A stretch of DNA of 64,000 nucleotides from Arenibacter algicola (GCF_000733925.1 NZ_JPOO01000003.1:2480001-2544000), one strand, 5' to 3'; numbered from the stretch's first letter, positions 9,366 through 18,359 are shown. The notes: generated from the sequence alone by a model not told the origin. Numbers and translations are program-made.

Positions 9366-9373
9366 TAAATTTG
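9366..9373 (+). promoter_or_regulatory. -7 promoter element of the ALDH7 gene
   Basis: TAAATTTG matches TAnnTTTG exactly, 34 bp ahead of the ATG at 9408. No TTTG at the usual -33 distance was found, so only the -7 half is supported. Confidence 0.45.
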
Positions 9374-9407
9374 AAAAATATAACAATTAACGATAAAATA
9401 GTTATAA

Positions 9408-10961
9408 ATGTCAAGAATTGCGCAAGAATTTGGAATCCAAGAAGCCCTGAAAAAATTAGGCGTCGAAGCTATAAATAATGGAACCTCAACAGGTTCGGAT
9501 AATTTTTCTTCCGGAGAGGAGTTAAGCTCATACTCTCCAGTGGATGGTGTTCTAATTGCCAAAGTAAGAACCACCTCCAAGCAGGACTACGAAAAAGTAA
9601 TGGATGCGGCCACCAATGCATTTAAAATTTGGAGAACAAAACCCGCACCCCAAAGGGGGGAAATAGTGCGACAGTTTGGAGATAAACTTCGTGAACTTAA
9701 GGAACCTTTGGGAAAATTGGTTTCCTATGAAATGGGAAAATCATATCAAGAAGGCTTGGGAGAGGTACAGGAAATGATTGATATCTGCGATTTCGCCGTA
9801 GGTCTATCCAGACAATTGCACGGACTTACCATGCACTCGGAAAGACCTGGACATAGAATGTACGAGCAATATCATCCTCTAGGGGTGGTCGGCATAATCT
9901 CGGCGTTCAATTTCCCAGTGGCGGTATGGGCCTGGAATACAGCCTTGGCATGGATAGCCGGAGATGTATGTATATGGAAACCCAGTGAAAAAACGCCCTT
10001 ATGCGGTGTGGCATGTCAAAACATAGCCGCAGCAGTATTTAAGGAAAATAACCTTCCCGAAGGTATTTCCTGTTTGATCAATGGCGACTATAAGGTAGGC
10101 GAATTTATGACCCATGACAAAAGGGTGCCTCTAATTTCTGCCACAGGGTCTATACGCATGGGAAAAATAGTAGCCCAGGCAGTGGCCGCCCGATTGGGAA
10201 AATCACTTCTTGAACTTGGAGGAAACAATGCCATTATCGTAACCCCTGACGCGGACATAAAAATGACCGTTATCGGAGCTGTTTTTGGGGCCGTTGGCAC
10301 GGCAGGCCAACGCTGTACCTCCACACGAAGATTAATCATACACGACTCTATTTATGACAGGGTAAAAGATGCAATAGTTACTGCCTACAAACAATTGCGA
10401 ATAGGCAATCCATTGGATCAAAAGAACCACGTAGGTCCCTTGATAGACACCGATGCCGTAAAAATGTACCAAAAGGCACTTAAAAAAGTGGTGGAAGAAG
10501 GAGGCAAGCTAATTGTTGAAGGAGGGGTGCTGCAAGGGGAAGGATTTGAAAGCGGATGCTATGTAAAACCAGCAATTGCCGAAGCAAACAACAATTTTGA
10601 GATCGTGCAACACGAGACCTTTGCCCCAGTGCTTTACCTATTAAAGTATTCAGGGGATGTTGAAAATGCCATTGCCATACAGAACGGAGTGGTCCAAGGA
10701 CTATCTTCGGCAATAATGACAAATAATCTAAGGGAGGCGGAACGCTTTTTATCAGCTCAAGGTAGCGATTGCGGTATAGCGAATGTCAACATTGGAACTT
10801 CAGGAGCCGAAATAGGAGGAGCTTTTGGAGGGGAAAAAGAAACTGGTGGAGGCCGTGAGTCTGGCTCGGATGCCTGGAAAATCTATATGAGAAGACAGAC
10901 CAACACCATTAACTACACTACCGAATTACCTTTAGCCCAAGGGATAAAGTTTGATCTTTAG
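9408..10961 (+). CDS. ALDH7-type aldehyde dehydrogenase (aminoadipate semialdehyde dehydrogenase-like)
   Basis: A 517-residue NAD(P)-dependent aldehyde dehydrogenase. The catalytic Cys303 (AGQRCTS), general base Glu269 (LELGG) and Asn169 (FNFP) are in place. The C-terminal stretch GAEIGGAFGGEKETGGGRES, followed by DAWKIYMRR and ending in LPLAQGIKF, is very close to antiquitin (ALDH7A1), which oxidises alpha-aminoadipic semialdehyde in lysine degradation. A role in the lysine/pipecolate route is therefore the best guess. The related 2-aminomuconate semialdehyde dehydrogenase, which would fit beside nbaC, belongs to a different ALDH group. It is monocistronic, with its own -7 box and a strong terminator. 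Confidence 0.93.
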   Translation: MSRIAQEFGIQEALKKLGVEAINNGTSTGSDNFSSGEELSSYSPVDGVLIAKVRTTSKQDYEKVMDAATNAFKIWRTKPAPQRGEIVRQFGDKLRELKEPLGKLVSYEMGKSYQEGLGEVQEMIDICDFAVGLSRQLHGLTMHSERPGHRMYEQYHPLGVVGIISAFNFPVAVWAWNTALAWIAGDVCIWKPSEKTPLCGVACQNIAAAVFKENNLPEGISCLINGDYKVGEFMTHDKRVPLISATGSIRMGKIVAQAVAARLGKSLLELGGNNAIIVTPDADIKMTVIGAVFGAVGTAGQRCTSTRRLIIHDSIYDRVKDAIVTAYKQLRIGNPLDQKNHVGPLIDTDAVKMYQKALKKVVEEGGKLIVEGGVLQGEGFESGCYVKPAIAEANNNFEIVQHETFAPVLYLLKYSGDVENAIAIQNGVVQGLSSAIMTNNLREAERFLSAQGSDCGIANVNIGTSGAEIGGAFGGEKETGGGRESGSDAWKIYMRRQTNTINYTTELPLAQGIKFDL

Positions 10962-10976
10962 AATTCAACCTATGAA

Positions 10977-11021
10977 AAAACCCGCTATGTACTGGTTTGT
11001 ATCCAGTACATAGCGGGTTTT
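10977..11021 (+). terminator. Strong intrinsic terminator after the ALDH7 gene
   Basis: A perfect 19-bp inverted repeat (arms 10977-10995 and 11003-11021) has a 7-nt loop. The stem contains CCCGCTATGTACTGG and its complement, flanked by A and T runs. It begins 15 bp after the stop codon and would work in both directions. Confidence 0.9.
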
Positions 11022-11589
11022 AAACTAACCAACCAAATTACATCCTGAAGAATAGCTCTATACTCCAAGACAAAACGTTTATAATTGATCGTTGGCTAAA
11101 ATATAAACCCGTAGCCACTTGAAAATTTCCCCTCCCCCCGAATAGGTCCATTAGAAATAGCTGCGGGTTTAACCAAACTAACTCAAATAATTATGGTGAA
11201 AAAGACCTATTTCAATGCCGGAACTTAGTCGGGAGAAATAAGGTCTTTATAATTCTAATATTTGCGCTAAAGTCTACATTTCATTCCATGATTAAAAGCA
11301 AAACTATATGGATGGTAATAAAATGTGTATAATTGGTACATTTTGCAACTGCTGCCCTAAATTTTCGTACCGACATTCCAGAATAAAGTAGTTTAATCAT
11401 AGGGCGGAAACATTTTTTTACAACCGGCCCTAAACAACATTATCTTTCTAAATTTTGCCAGAAATTGAGTTAACTTCCCTTAGGCGAATTATTTTGCTAA
11501 CTATTTGATACGGAATATTTAATAACATTTTTTTAACATTTAAGGGAATTTTTTAATACATTTAGGCAAAACCCTAACAGCTATTCGAA
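11022..11589. other. 568-bp gene-free region with two inverted repeats
   Basis: No open frame of note. Two imperfect inverted repeats follow each other. TAAACCCGTAGC (11104-11115) pairs with GCTGCGGGTTTA (11160-11171), with one G-U. AAAGACCTATTTC (11201-11213) pairs with GAAATAAGGTCTTT (11235-11248), with one bulge, and has a small CCG/CGG stem in its loop. The rest is AT-rich upstream DNA of the small membrane protein. It could be a structured RNA, terminators on minus, or decayed sequence. Confidence 0.4.
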
Positions 11590-11787
11590 ATGTCCAAAAA
11601 AACAACCAATTTATTGGGTATTGTTATTGCCATTGTTGCTGGAACCTATTTTAACCTTATGTTGTGCAATACATGCATAACCAAAACAGAGGATACTCCC
11701 TCGGTTGAAAATACAGAGGATATCACTAAAAATAGTATCCTGGCTGATAAAAAGAATGAGCCTCAGAACCTTGAACAAAATAACTAA
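11590..11787 (+). CDS. Small single-pass membrane protein, 65 residues
   Basis: The start MSKKTTNLLGIVIAIVAGTYF has one membrane helix (about residues 8-26). A short cysteine-containing stretch (LCNTCITK) and an acidic, Asn-rich tail follow. The N-terminus looks like that of flavobacterial OmpA-family proteins, which carry a peptidoglycan-binding domain after the helix; that domain is absent here. It stops 18 bp before the next gene, with which it probably forms an operon. It may be a shortened relative or a protein in its own right. Confidence 0.6.
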   Translation: MSKKTTNLLGIVIAIVAGTYFNLMLCNTCITKTEDTPSVENTEDITKNSILADKKNEPQNLEQNN

Positions 11788-11805
11788 CCCAAAACAATAA
11801 AGCAT

Positions 11806-12357
11806 ATGGAAAACCTTAGTATTTGGTGCTGGTTTATACCCGCCGTGGTAGGCATAGTCTGCGCACTATTTGGCTATTTAATTGGAAAAGGCAAGAATTC
11901 CCAAATAGACCACACTTCAGAATTAAATTTACTAAAGGACAAAAACGCAAAACTGGAAACCGATCTGGCGGCATGCAACAAACAACTATCCCAAAAAGTG
12001 GAGCTTGTTGTTCCTGCCAAACCCGTGGCCCCAATAGCCGCCGCAGAAGCCCTACTTCCATTTAATGCACAGGCAGCAAAAGCTGCCTTAGGAAAAACTG
12101 TAAAGCGAGACGACCTAAAGATCGTGGAAGGAATTGGACCTAAAATTCAACAACTTTTCAATTCTTTTGATATTAAAACATGGAAGGATCTGTCCGAAAC
12201 TGCCGTCGCCAAATGTCAGGAGATACTGGACAGTGGAGGTGCGCGTTATAAAATTCACGATCCTGCCTCATGGCCTATGCAGGCAAAAATGGCCTACGAA
12301 GGCAAATGGAAAGAATTGCACAAATGGCAGGAAGAACACAAAAGAGGAAAACTATAA
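11806..12357 (+). CDS. Membrane-anchored helix-hairpin-helix protein
   Basis: A 183-residue protein. An N-terminal membrane helix (about residues 7-27) ends in a glycine-rich GYLIGKGK. A coiled-coil segment (about 38-65) and an Ala/Pro linker follow. The C-terminal domain begins DDLKIVEGIGPKIQQLFNS and contains the hairpin motif GIGPKI and a second block ending in DPASWPMQAKMA. This domain is known from proteins annotated as 5' DNA nuclease-like or L21-like, in which no nuclease activity has been proven. The arrangement would place a possible nucleic-acid-binding domain at the inner membrane. Preceded by the 65-residue membrane protein, 18 bp away. Confidence 0.75.
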   Translation: MENLSIWCWFIPAVVGIVCALFGYLIGKGKNSQIDHTSELNLLKDKNAKLETDLAACNKQLSQKVELVVPAKPVAPIAAAEALLPFNAQAAKAALGKTVKRDDLKIVEGIGPKIQQLFNSFDIKTWKDLSETAVAKCQEILDSGGARYKIHDPASWPMQAKMAYEGKWKELHKWQEEHKRGKL

Positions 12358-12460
12358 TAAATACAGTCTTCTTAATACTGGGCTTCAGTTAAATCATAAA
12401 AATTGTACATATACATATTACAATTATGTCATAGGTCTATTGGCGGTAAAAAATATAATA

Positions 12461-12500
12461 AAAACACACCCCATTCAGGTGCCTAAATGGGGTGTTTTTG
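12461..12500. terminator. Bidirectional terminator between convergent genes
   Basis: ACACCCCATT (12466-12475) and AATGGGGTGT (12486-12495) form a 10-bp stem with a 10-nt loop, with A-rich and T-rich flanks on both sides. It serves the HHH-protein gene and the desaturase gene. Confidence 0.8.
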
Positions 12501-12519
12501 TCTTTTAGCACTCTAATTG

Positions 12520-13518
12520 CTAGACCATTCTTCCGTTGGCTTCCACCCACTTGAACCTATAATTGTCCTCAGGGAATTTCATCCTGCTAGCGATTCGCTC
12601 CAATCTATCCGGTAATTTCATTAAATAGTCCCTTGCCCTTTCCGCATCATCGTTAAGACTTCTAATACTATCCAATTCCCAATAGCTGTTCAATTTTTTC
12701 AAGATATCAATATAGTCCTGAGCAGTATAAACCCCTAATCTTTGTGCACAATTTGAGAAATTCTCAAAAGCAGTCCCTATGCTACCTCCAGACTCCCTTA
12801 GGAAATGGGCCGGCATTACAATTTTCTTCTTCATCATATCGGCAAAGGCCAACATCATTTGACTAGGGTCGTTTTCAAATATTACCTTAACAAATTCCCT
12901 ATAGGCCAAATGATGGCGCATTTCGTCTCCTGCGATAATAGTACACATTTTACCAAGAAGCGTATTGCCTCCCTTTTTACACATTTGACCCACCCTTTTA
13001 TGCGAAATATTGGTGGCCAACTCTTGAAAAGAGGTGTATACAAAGTTTTTATAAGGATCTCTATCCGTTCCTATATCAAAACCATCGGCAATAAGATGCT
13101 GGGTGGTTATTTCCATTTCCCTCATATTTACCCTTCCGGCCAAATAAAGGTATTTGTTAAGCACATCTCCATGTCTATTTTCCTCGGCGGTCCAATGACG
13201 CACCCATTTGGACCAACCATTCTTGTTTTCACCATGTTGATCTATTCCTTCTACGTCCATTAACCAAGATTCATAGGTAGGCAATGCCTCCTCGGTAATG
13301 GTATCCGCTACCAAGGTGACCCAAAGATCATACCCCAATTCCTTGGCTTCCTCACGTATCTGGGTTACGTGATCCATAAAGCCTTCACTTTGTGTGTCAG
13401 GCAAAAAATCCGTGGGTTGCCAAATGTCTTGTATTGGAATAAGGTACTGGTCTATAAAACCATCCACCTTACCCTCAATGGACTTCATCACTTCTATTCT
13501 AACGTTCTTATTAGACAT
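12520..13518 (-). CDS. Acyl-[acyl-carrier-protein] desaturase
   Basis: A 332-residue soluble ferritin-like diiron enzyme of the stearoyl-ACP desaturase family. It introduces a double bond into an ACP-bound fatty acid with O2 and reduced ferredoxin. Both EExxH-type iron motifs are visible: EENRHGD (Glu113 to His116) and GDEMRHH (Glu199 to His202). Length matches the family and no membrane segment is seen, in contrast to the membrane-bound desaturases. It is monocistronic; the fab genes are 37 kb away in this window. Likely involved in membrane fluidity adjustment; the position specificity cannot be read from sequence. Confidence 0.93.
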   Translation of the reverse strand: MSNKNVRIEVMKSIEGKVDGFIDQYLIPIQDIWQPTDFLPDTQSEGFMDHVTQIREEAKELGYDLWVTLVADTITEEALPTYESWLMDVEGIDQHGENKNGWSKWVRHWTAEENRHGDVLNKYLYLAGRVNMREMEITTQHLIADGFDIGTDRDPYKNFVYTSFQELATNISHKRVGQMCKKGGNTLLGKMCTIIAGDEMRHHLAYREFVKVIFENDPSQMMLAFADMMKKKIVMPAHFLRESGGSIGTAFENFSNCAQRLGVYTAQDYIDILKKLNSYWELDSIRSLNDDAERARDYLMKLPDRLERIASRMKFPEDNYRFKWVEANGRMV

Positions 13519-13581
13519 TCTTCAAATTTTATGTAAATATCCTTAATAATCTTGATAATCTGTGCCAAAGGAATGTAAAAT

Positions 13582-14307
13582 TTAGTTTCTTCCCGTTTCG
13601 GAGGGATAAAACAAATATACCGGATCACTTTGCCAATATTGCTTTGAGGCTACGTCCATTATCGTCAATGGCCCTCTAAAGGCCGCCCCCGTATCCACAT
13701 TCCAAATATTGGCAGCATTCTTTGGAGTTGTCCTCCCAATCCTTGTTACCGGAGTATGGCCAATAAAAATCTCCTTGTAATGTGTTAACCTTTGAGGGTA
13801 AAATTCATCCTCTTTGGTCAGCGATGGGTCCAAAGACAATGCCAATTCCCAAAGGGTCCTATCCCAATAATAGGTTTTGGTAAAATACTCGTGGCCCACA
13901 CCCCTTAAGTTAGTAAATCCTGCGTGGATAAACAAGCGATTTTCAGCGTCCAGAATATAATTATCCAAATTATCGTAAAACTCAATGTGGGCTTCCTTAA
14001 TATCATCCCCCACCAACCGATAAGAATTCTGGGTAGCACTCCCTCCATGTTGCAGCCAAACGGGATTATGATCGCCACTTTTTAACCAATCGTTGCATAG
14101 TTCATCATGATTTCCCCTTATGAACGAGCAATTATGTGTTAGCCTAAGCTCCATCAAAAAATTTACCGTGTTCACAGCATCACTCCAGCCATCAACATAA
14201 TCCCCCAAAAAAATAAGATGGTCACTGGGACTAACTTTCGCCCTTAACAATACTTGTTGCAAGGCCTTTAACCCAGAATGTAGGTCTCCGATTACCAATG
14301 TTCTCAT
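13582..14307 (-). CDS. PPP-type metallophosphatase (serine/threonine phosphatase or symmetrical hydrolase-like)
   Basis: A 241-residue calcineurin-like phosphoesterase with the PPP signature set: GDLHSG (residues 7-12), GDYVDG, RGNHDE, and later His residues in IHAGFTN and IGHTPV. These ligate two metal ions. PPP family members in bacteria are protein phosphatases or diadenosine tetraphosphate hydrolases (ApaH-like); the sequence alone does not decide. It has no signal peptide and so is cytoplasmic. It lies 63 bp downstream of the desaturase start on the same strand, with a long upstream region shared divergently with nrdJ. Confidence 0.85.
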   Translation of the reverse strand: MRTLVIGDLHSGLKALQQVLLRAKVSPSDHLIFLGDYVDGWSDAVNTVNFLMELRLTHNCSFIRGNHDELCNDWLKSGDHNPVWLQHGGSATQNSYRLVGDDIKEAHIEFYDNLDNYILDAENRLFIHAGFTNLRGVGHEYFTKTYYWDRTLWELALSLDPSLTKEDEFYPQRLTHYKEIFIGHTPVTRIGRTTPKNAANIWNVDTGAAFRGPLTIMDVASKQYWQSDPVYLFYPSETGRN

Positions 14308-14719
14308 TTGGCAAAAATCGCAAATACCACTTTAATATCCATAGCAAATGAACTAAAAATGGATTTACAGGGATAATTTAAGTACAAATCATATAATCAA
14401 TGGATAATTCGCAGTAAATTAACAATGCAGTTAACCAGATTGAACCGATTGAAAACATATAGCCCAAAATAAAAGACCTGCAAGCCTCCAGAAGCGGGAA
14501 TTCCATTTAAATCCATAGTTGTCAAAAAATATAATTTGACAAAAAGTATAATTTATTTGTTAACTTTTTCCTGTTGATAAATCACTAACTACTTGATTAT
14601 CAATTATTTGATACTATTTTCTTGTAAACTTCTATGATAATTATCATGTTTTGCTTTCTACTTTTTTTAATACTTTTGTTCTTAATTCCAATTTTATTAC
14701 AACCCTTAAAAATCATTAT
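14308..14719. other. 412-bp divergent region upstream of nrdJ, rich in palindromes
   Basis: Three palindromes lie in the 200 bp before nrdJ. They are TTGTCAAA-N8-TTTGACAA (14519-14542), TTGAT-N1-ATCAA (14594-14604) and the 14-bp ATGATAATTATCAT (14634-14647), which abuts the -33 box. The first ~200 bp, nearer the phosphatase, show nothing clear. A cobalamin riboswitch was looked for and not recognised. Confidence 0.55.
14650..14678 (+). promoter_or_regulatory. nrdJ: Promoter of nrdJ
   Basis: TTTG (14650-14653), 17 bp, then TACTTTTG (14671-14678): both halves of the Bacteroidota promoter at standard spacing. The start point would be near 14685, giving a leader of about 35 nt. The palindrome ATGATAATTATCAT ends 2 bp before the -33 box, a typical position for an activator or repressor site. 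Confidence 0.75.
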
Positions 14720-17272
14720 ATGCCAACTAAAATCGCCCAAGGACCGCAAAAGACCTACAGTCAGGAAGAAGCCTTTAATGCTTCATTAGAATATTTCAAA
14801 GGTGATGACCTTGCGGCCAGGGTATGGGTAAATAAATATGCTCTGAAAGATTCCCAAGGGAATATTTATGAGCTGACCCCAGATGATATGCACCACAGGA
14901 TAGCGAACGAGATTTCCAGAATTGAACAAAAATATCCAAACCCTCTTAAAGAAGAGCAAATTTTTGACCTCATCAAAAATTTTAAATATATAGTCCCCCA
15001 AGGTAGCCCAATGGCGGGCATTGGTAATCCTTTTCAGATTGCATCCCTATCCAATTGTTTTGTAATAGGCAATGAGGGGCAGTCCGATTCGTACGGGGGA
15101 ATCATGAAAATAGACCAGGAACAGGTACAGCTTATGAAGCGCCGCGGCGGAGTTGGTCATGATCTATCCCATATACGCCCCAAGGGATCTCCTGTAAAAA
15201 ACTCGGCCTTGACCTCGACCGGCCTGGTGCCATTTATGGAAAGGTATTCCAATACTACCAGGGAAGTGGCCCAAGATGGTAGAAGGGGAGCGCTAATGTT
15301 ATCGGTCTCCATAAATCATCCGGATGCCGAAGATTTTATAGACGCTAAAATGGAACAGGGTAAGGTAACGGGAGCCAATGTTTCCGTGAGAATGGACGAT
15401 GATTTTATGACAGCAGTTGAAAGTGGACAAGCTTACACCCAAAAATTTCCTATCCATAGCCCCAACCCTAAAGTTTCCAAAACAATAGATGCGCAAAAAC
15501 TATGGAGCAAGATAGTACATAACGCTTGGCGATCGGCAGAACCGGGTATTTTGTTCTGGGATACCATAATAAAGGAATCCGTACCGGATTGTTATTCAGA
15601 TTTGGGTTATAACACCGTATCTACCAATCCCTGTGGCGAAATTCCACTATGTCCTTATGATTCCTGTCGTTTGTTGGCTATTAACCTCTTCTCCTATGTA
15701 GATCAACCTTTTACAGATAATGCAAGCTTTAATTTTAAACTATTTAAGGAGCATATTGCGGCGGCCCAACGTATTATGGACGATATTATTGACCTTGAAT
15801 TGGAGAAGGTAGATGTGATCCTGAAAAAAATAAAAGAGGATCCGGAATTGGATGAAACAAAAGCTGTGGAATACAACTTATGGACCAACATCAAAGAAAA
15901 GGCCGAACAAGGAAGGCGAACAGGAATAGGCATTACCGCAGAAGGAGATATGCTGGCAGCACTTGGCCTACGTTATGGCAGTGAAGAGGCCAACCAATTT
16001 TCAATTGAAGTACACAAGACTATTGCCCTGGAAGCCTATAGGGCCTCGGTACATACCGCCAAGGATAGAGGTGCCTTTCAAATTTTTGATGCGGAAAGGG
16101 AAAAAAACAACCCCTTTATCCTGAGACTGAAGGAAGCCGACGAAAAACTGTATTACGAAATGTTGGAATACGGCCGAAGAAATATAGCGCTATTGACCAT
16201 TGCACCCACGGGTACCACAAGTTTAATGACCCAAACCACCTCTGGTATAGAACCGGTTTTCCTACCTGTATACAAGCGCCGTAGAAAAGTTAACCCTAAT
16301 GACAAGAATGTTCGTATTGATTTTGTGGATGAAGTTGGGGATTCTTGGGAAGAATATTTGGTTTTCCATCATAAATTTAAACAATGGATGTCCGTCAAGG
16401 GAATTGATACAGAAAAAAATTATTCCCAAGAAGAGTTACAGAAGATTGTAGAAAGTTCGCCTTATTTTAAAGCCACTTCCAACGATGTGGATTGGCTGAG
16501 CAAAGTCCGTTTACAAGGTGCGGTTCAAAAATGGGTAGACCATTCTATAAGTGTCACTATAAACCTTCCAAACGATGTATCCGAAGAATTGGTCGGCAAA
16601 CTCTACTTGGAAGCTTGGAAAGCAGGTTGCAAGGGTGTCACTGTTTACCGGGATGGTTCCAGATCTGGTGTTCTGATCTCCAATGACCAAAAAAAATCGG
16701 AAAATGAGGAATCCCTCACCCATTTCCCCACAAAACGTCCCCAAATTTTGGAGGCCGATGTGGTGCGACTTCAAAATAACAAAGAAAAATGGATCGCTTT
16801 TATTGGCTTGATAAACGACCAGCCCTATGAAATTTTTACCGGTATGGCCGATGATGAGGACGGTATATTAATTCCTAGATGGGTGAACAACGGATTGATC
16901 ATAAAAAGTAGAAATGAGGACGGTTCCTCAAGATATGATTTTCAGTATAAGAACAAAAGAGGCTATAAGACGACCATAGAAGGACTATCCCATAAATTTA
17001 ATCCCGAATATTGGAACTATGCCAAATTAATTTCGAGTACCCTTCGTCATGGCATGCCTATTGAAAAAGTGGTAGACCTTATCAATAGCCTACAACTGGA
17101 CAGTGAATCTATCAATACCTGGAAGAATGGGGTAGCAAGATCGTTGAAAAGATATGTTGCCGATGGCACGGAGGCCAAGGGCCAAAAATGTGATTCCTGT
17201 AATTCCAAAAATCTGATATACCAAGAAGGATGCCTTACCTGTAAGGATTGTGGTTCGTCCAAATGCGGATAA
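14720..17272 (+). CDS. nrdJ: Adenosylcobalamin-dependent (class II) ribonucleotide reductase
   Basis: An 850-residue class II reductase that makes deoxyribonucleotides with a thiyl radical generated from coenzyme B12. The active-site motif NPCGEIPL gives Asn303, Cys305 and Glu307. Cys113 (LSNCFVIG) fits the partner redox cysteine, and IAPTGTTSL starts near residue 494. After the barrel come a TSCPD-like segment and a cysteine-rich tail (CDSCNSK, CLTCKDCGSSKC) that should relay electrons. The frame is open 23 codons upstream, but the ATG at 14720 gives a normal N-terminus and lies downstream of the promoter. It needs no oxygen and no separate beta subunit. Terminated by a hairpin at 17307. Confidence 0.95.
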   Translation: MPTKIAQGPQKTYSQEEAFNASLEYFKGDDLAARVWVNKYALKDSQGNIYELTPDDMHHRIANEISRIEQKYPNPLKEEQIFDLIKNFKYIVPQGSPMAGIGNPFQIASLSNCFVIGNEGQSDSYGGIMKIDQEQVQLMKRRGGVGHDLSHIRPKGSPVKNSALTSTGLVPFMERYSNTTREVAQDGRRGALMLSVSINHPDAEDFIDAKMEQGKVTGANVSVRMDDDFMTAVESGQAYTQKFPIHSPNPKVSKTIDAQKLWSKIVHNAWRSAEPGILFWDTIIKESVPDCYSDLGYNTVSTNPCGEIPLCPYDSCRLLAINLFSYVDQPFTDNASFNFKLFKEHIAAAQRIMDDIIDLELEKVDVILKKIKEDPELDETKAVEYNLWTNIKEKAEQGRRTGIGITAEGDMLAALGLRYGSEEANQFSIEVHKTIALEAYRASVHTAKDRGAFQIFDAEREKNNPFILRLKEADEKLYYEMLEYGRRNIALLTIAPTGTTSLMTQTTSGIEPVFLPVYKRRRKVNPNDKNVRIDFVDEVGDSWEEYLVFHHKFKQWMSVKGIDTEKNYSQEELQKIVESSPYFKATSNDVDWLSKVRLQGAVQKWVDHSISVTINLPNDVSEELVGKLYLEAWKAGCKGVTVYRDGSRSGVLISNDQKKSENEESLTHFPTKRPQILEADVVRLQNNKEKWIAFIGLINDQPYEIFTGMADDEDGILIPRWVNNGLIIKSRNEDGSSRYDFQYKNKRGYKTTIEGLSHKFNPEYWNYAKLISSTLRHGMPIEKVVDLINSLQLDSESINTWKNGVARSLKRYVADGTEAKGQKCDSCNSKNLIYQEGCLTCKDCGSSKCG

Positions 17273-17306
17273 ATCATTTTAATTTATAGTCTTAATTCAA
17301 AAAGTT

Positions 17307-17341
17307 ACGCCCCTAAATACTAGCATTTGGGGGCGTTTTTA
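17307..17341 (+). terminator. nrdJ: Intrinsic terminator of nrdJ
   Basis: ACGCCCCTAAAT (17307-17318) pairs with ATTTGGGGGCGT (17325-17336) with one G-U pair, followed by a T-run. It separates nrdJ from the kinase downstream. Confidence 0.85.
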
Positions 17342-17392
17342 GTATAACTCCGTATTTCTATCTATTTTAGATCAATCATTTAAAAACAAGGC

Positions 17393-18340
17393 ATGAAAAA
17401 CGTTTTCTGTATTGGGGAATTATTAATAGATTTTGTAGCGGAAAAACAAGGGAGCGATCTAGCAAAAGCCCATAATTTTACCAAAAAAGCAGGGGGTGCC
17501 CCGGCCAATGTGGCCTCGGCTATAGCCAAGCTGGGGGGCAAAAGTTTTTTCATTGGCTGTGTAGGCAAAGATCCCTTTGGCACTTTTCTAATCAACACCC
17601 TAACGGAGGGGCAAGTGGACGTTTCCCTGGCGCAGCGTTCCGATACTTTCACTACCTTGGCCTTTGTTTCCATTGCAGAGGACGGGGAGCGCGATTTTGT
17701 TTTTAGCCGTGGGGCGGACAAAGAATTAACGCACGACATTAGATTGAAAAATCTATTTAAGGACCAGATTGTACATTTTGGGGCAGCAACCTCCTTCCTA
17801 GGCGGTAGTTTGGAAGAGGCTTATTCGCTCTATTTACAAGAAGCTATATCCCACAATAGTTTTATATGTTTCGACCCTAATTTCAGGGCAGACCTATGGA
17901 AAGGAACTGAGGAAATTTTTATCCAAAAATGTCTCCCTTTTGTAGAAAAATCGGATTTGTGCAAATTTAGTTTGGAAGAGGCCCAATTGCTTTCAAAAAA
18001 AGAAGATTTAAAAGAGGCCTGTACTTTTTTACACCAGTTGGGCACAAAAATAATTACAGTTACCCTAGGTGGGGAGGGGACCTATTTAAGCACACCTTCA
18101 ATTCAAAAAATAATTCCAAGTATAAAGGTAAAACCGGTTGATACCACGGGGGCGGGAGATGCATTTATCGGATGTTTATTAAAACAGATTTCCCTTACTA
18201 CCAATCTGGACGCACTCCTAGCCGATTCCGGATTGTTGGAAAAAATGGTTCAGGATGCCAACAAGGCCGGAGCTATTACCACCCTTAACTATGGGGCCAT
18301 AGAATCCTTGCCTTCCCAAGAACAAATAAATCAGGTTTAA
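17393..18340 (+). CDS. PfkB-family carbohydrate kinase, fructokinase-like
   Basis: A 315-residue ribokinase-fold sugar kinase. The N-terminus IGELLIDFV and the substrate loop GGAPANVASAIAKLGG are those of fructokinases. The C-terminal PfkB signature DTTGAGDAFIGCLL carries the catalytic Asp (about residue 257) and the anion hole. It probably phosphorylates fructose or a related ketose with ATP. The gene stands alone between the nrdJ terminator and a convergent gene (19 bp gap), with no transporter or glycosidase nearby to name the sugar. Confidence 0.85.
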   Translation: MKNVFCIGELLIDFVAEKQGSDLAKAHNFTKKAGGAPANVASAIAKLGGKSFFIGCVGKDPFGTFLINTLTEGQVDVSLAQRSDTFTTLAFVSIAEDGERDFVFSRGADKELTHDIRLKNLFKDQIVHFGAATSFLGGSLEEAYSLYLQEAISHNSFICFDPNFRADLWKGTEEIFIQKCLPFVEKSDLCKFSLEEAQLLSKKEDLKEACTFLHQLGTKIITVTLGGEGTYLSTPSIQKIIPSIKVKPVDTTGAGDAFIGCLLKQISLTTNLDALLADSGLLEKMVQDANKAGAITTLNYGAIESLPSQEQINQV

Positions 18341-18359
18341 ATATAATGGTCGTCACCCC

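Noticed and set aside
14308..14719. Cobalamin riboswitch ahead of the B12-dependent nrdJ
   Set aside because: No B12-box-like conserved core could be seen by eye and the predicted leader is only about 35 nt. A covariance search would decide.
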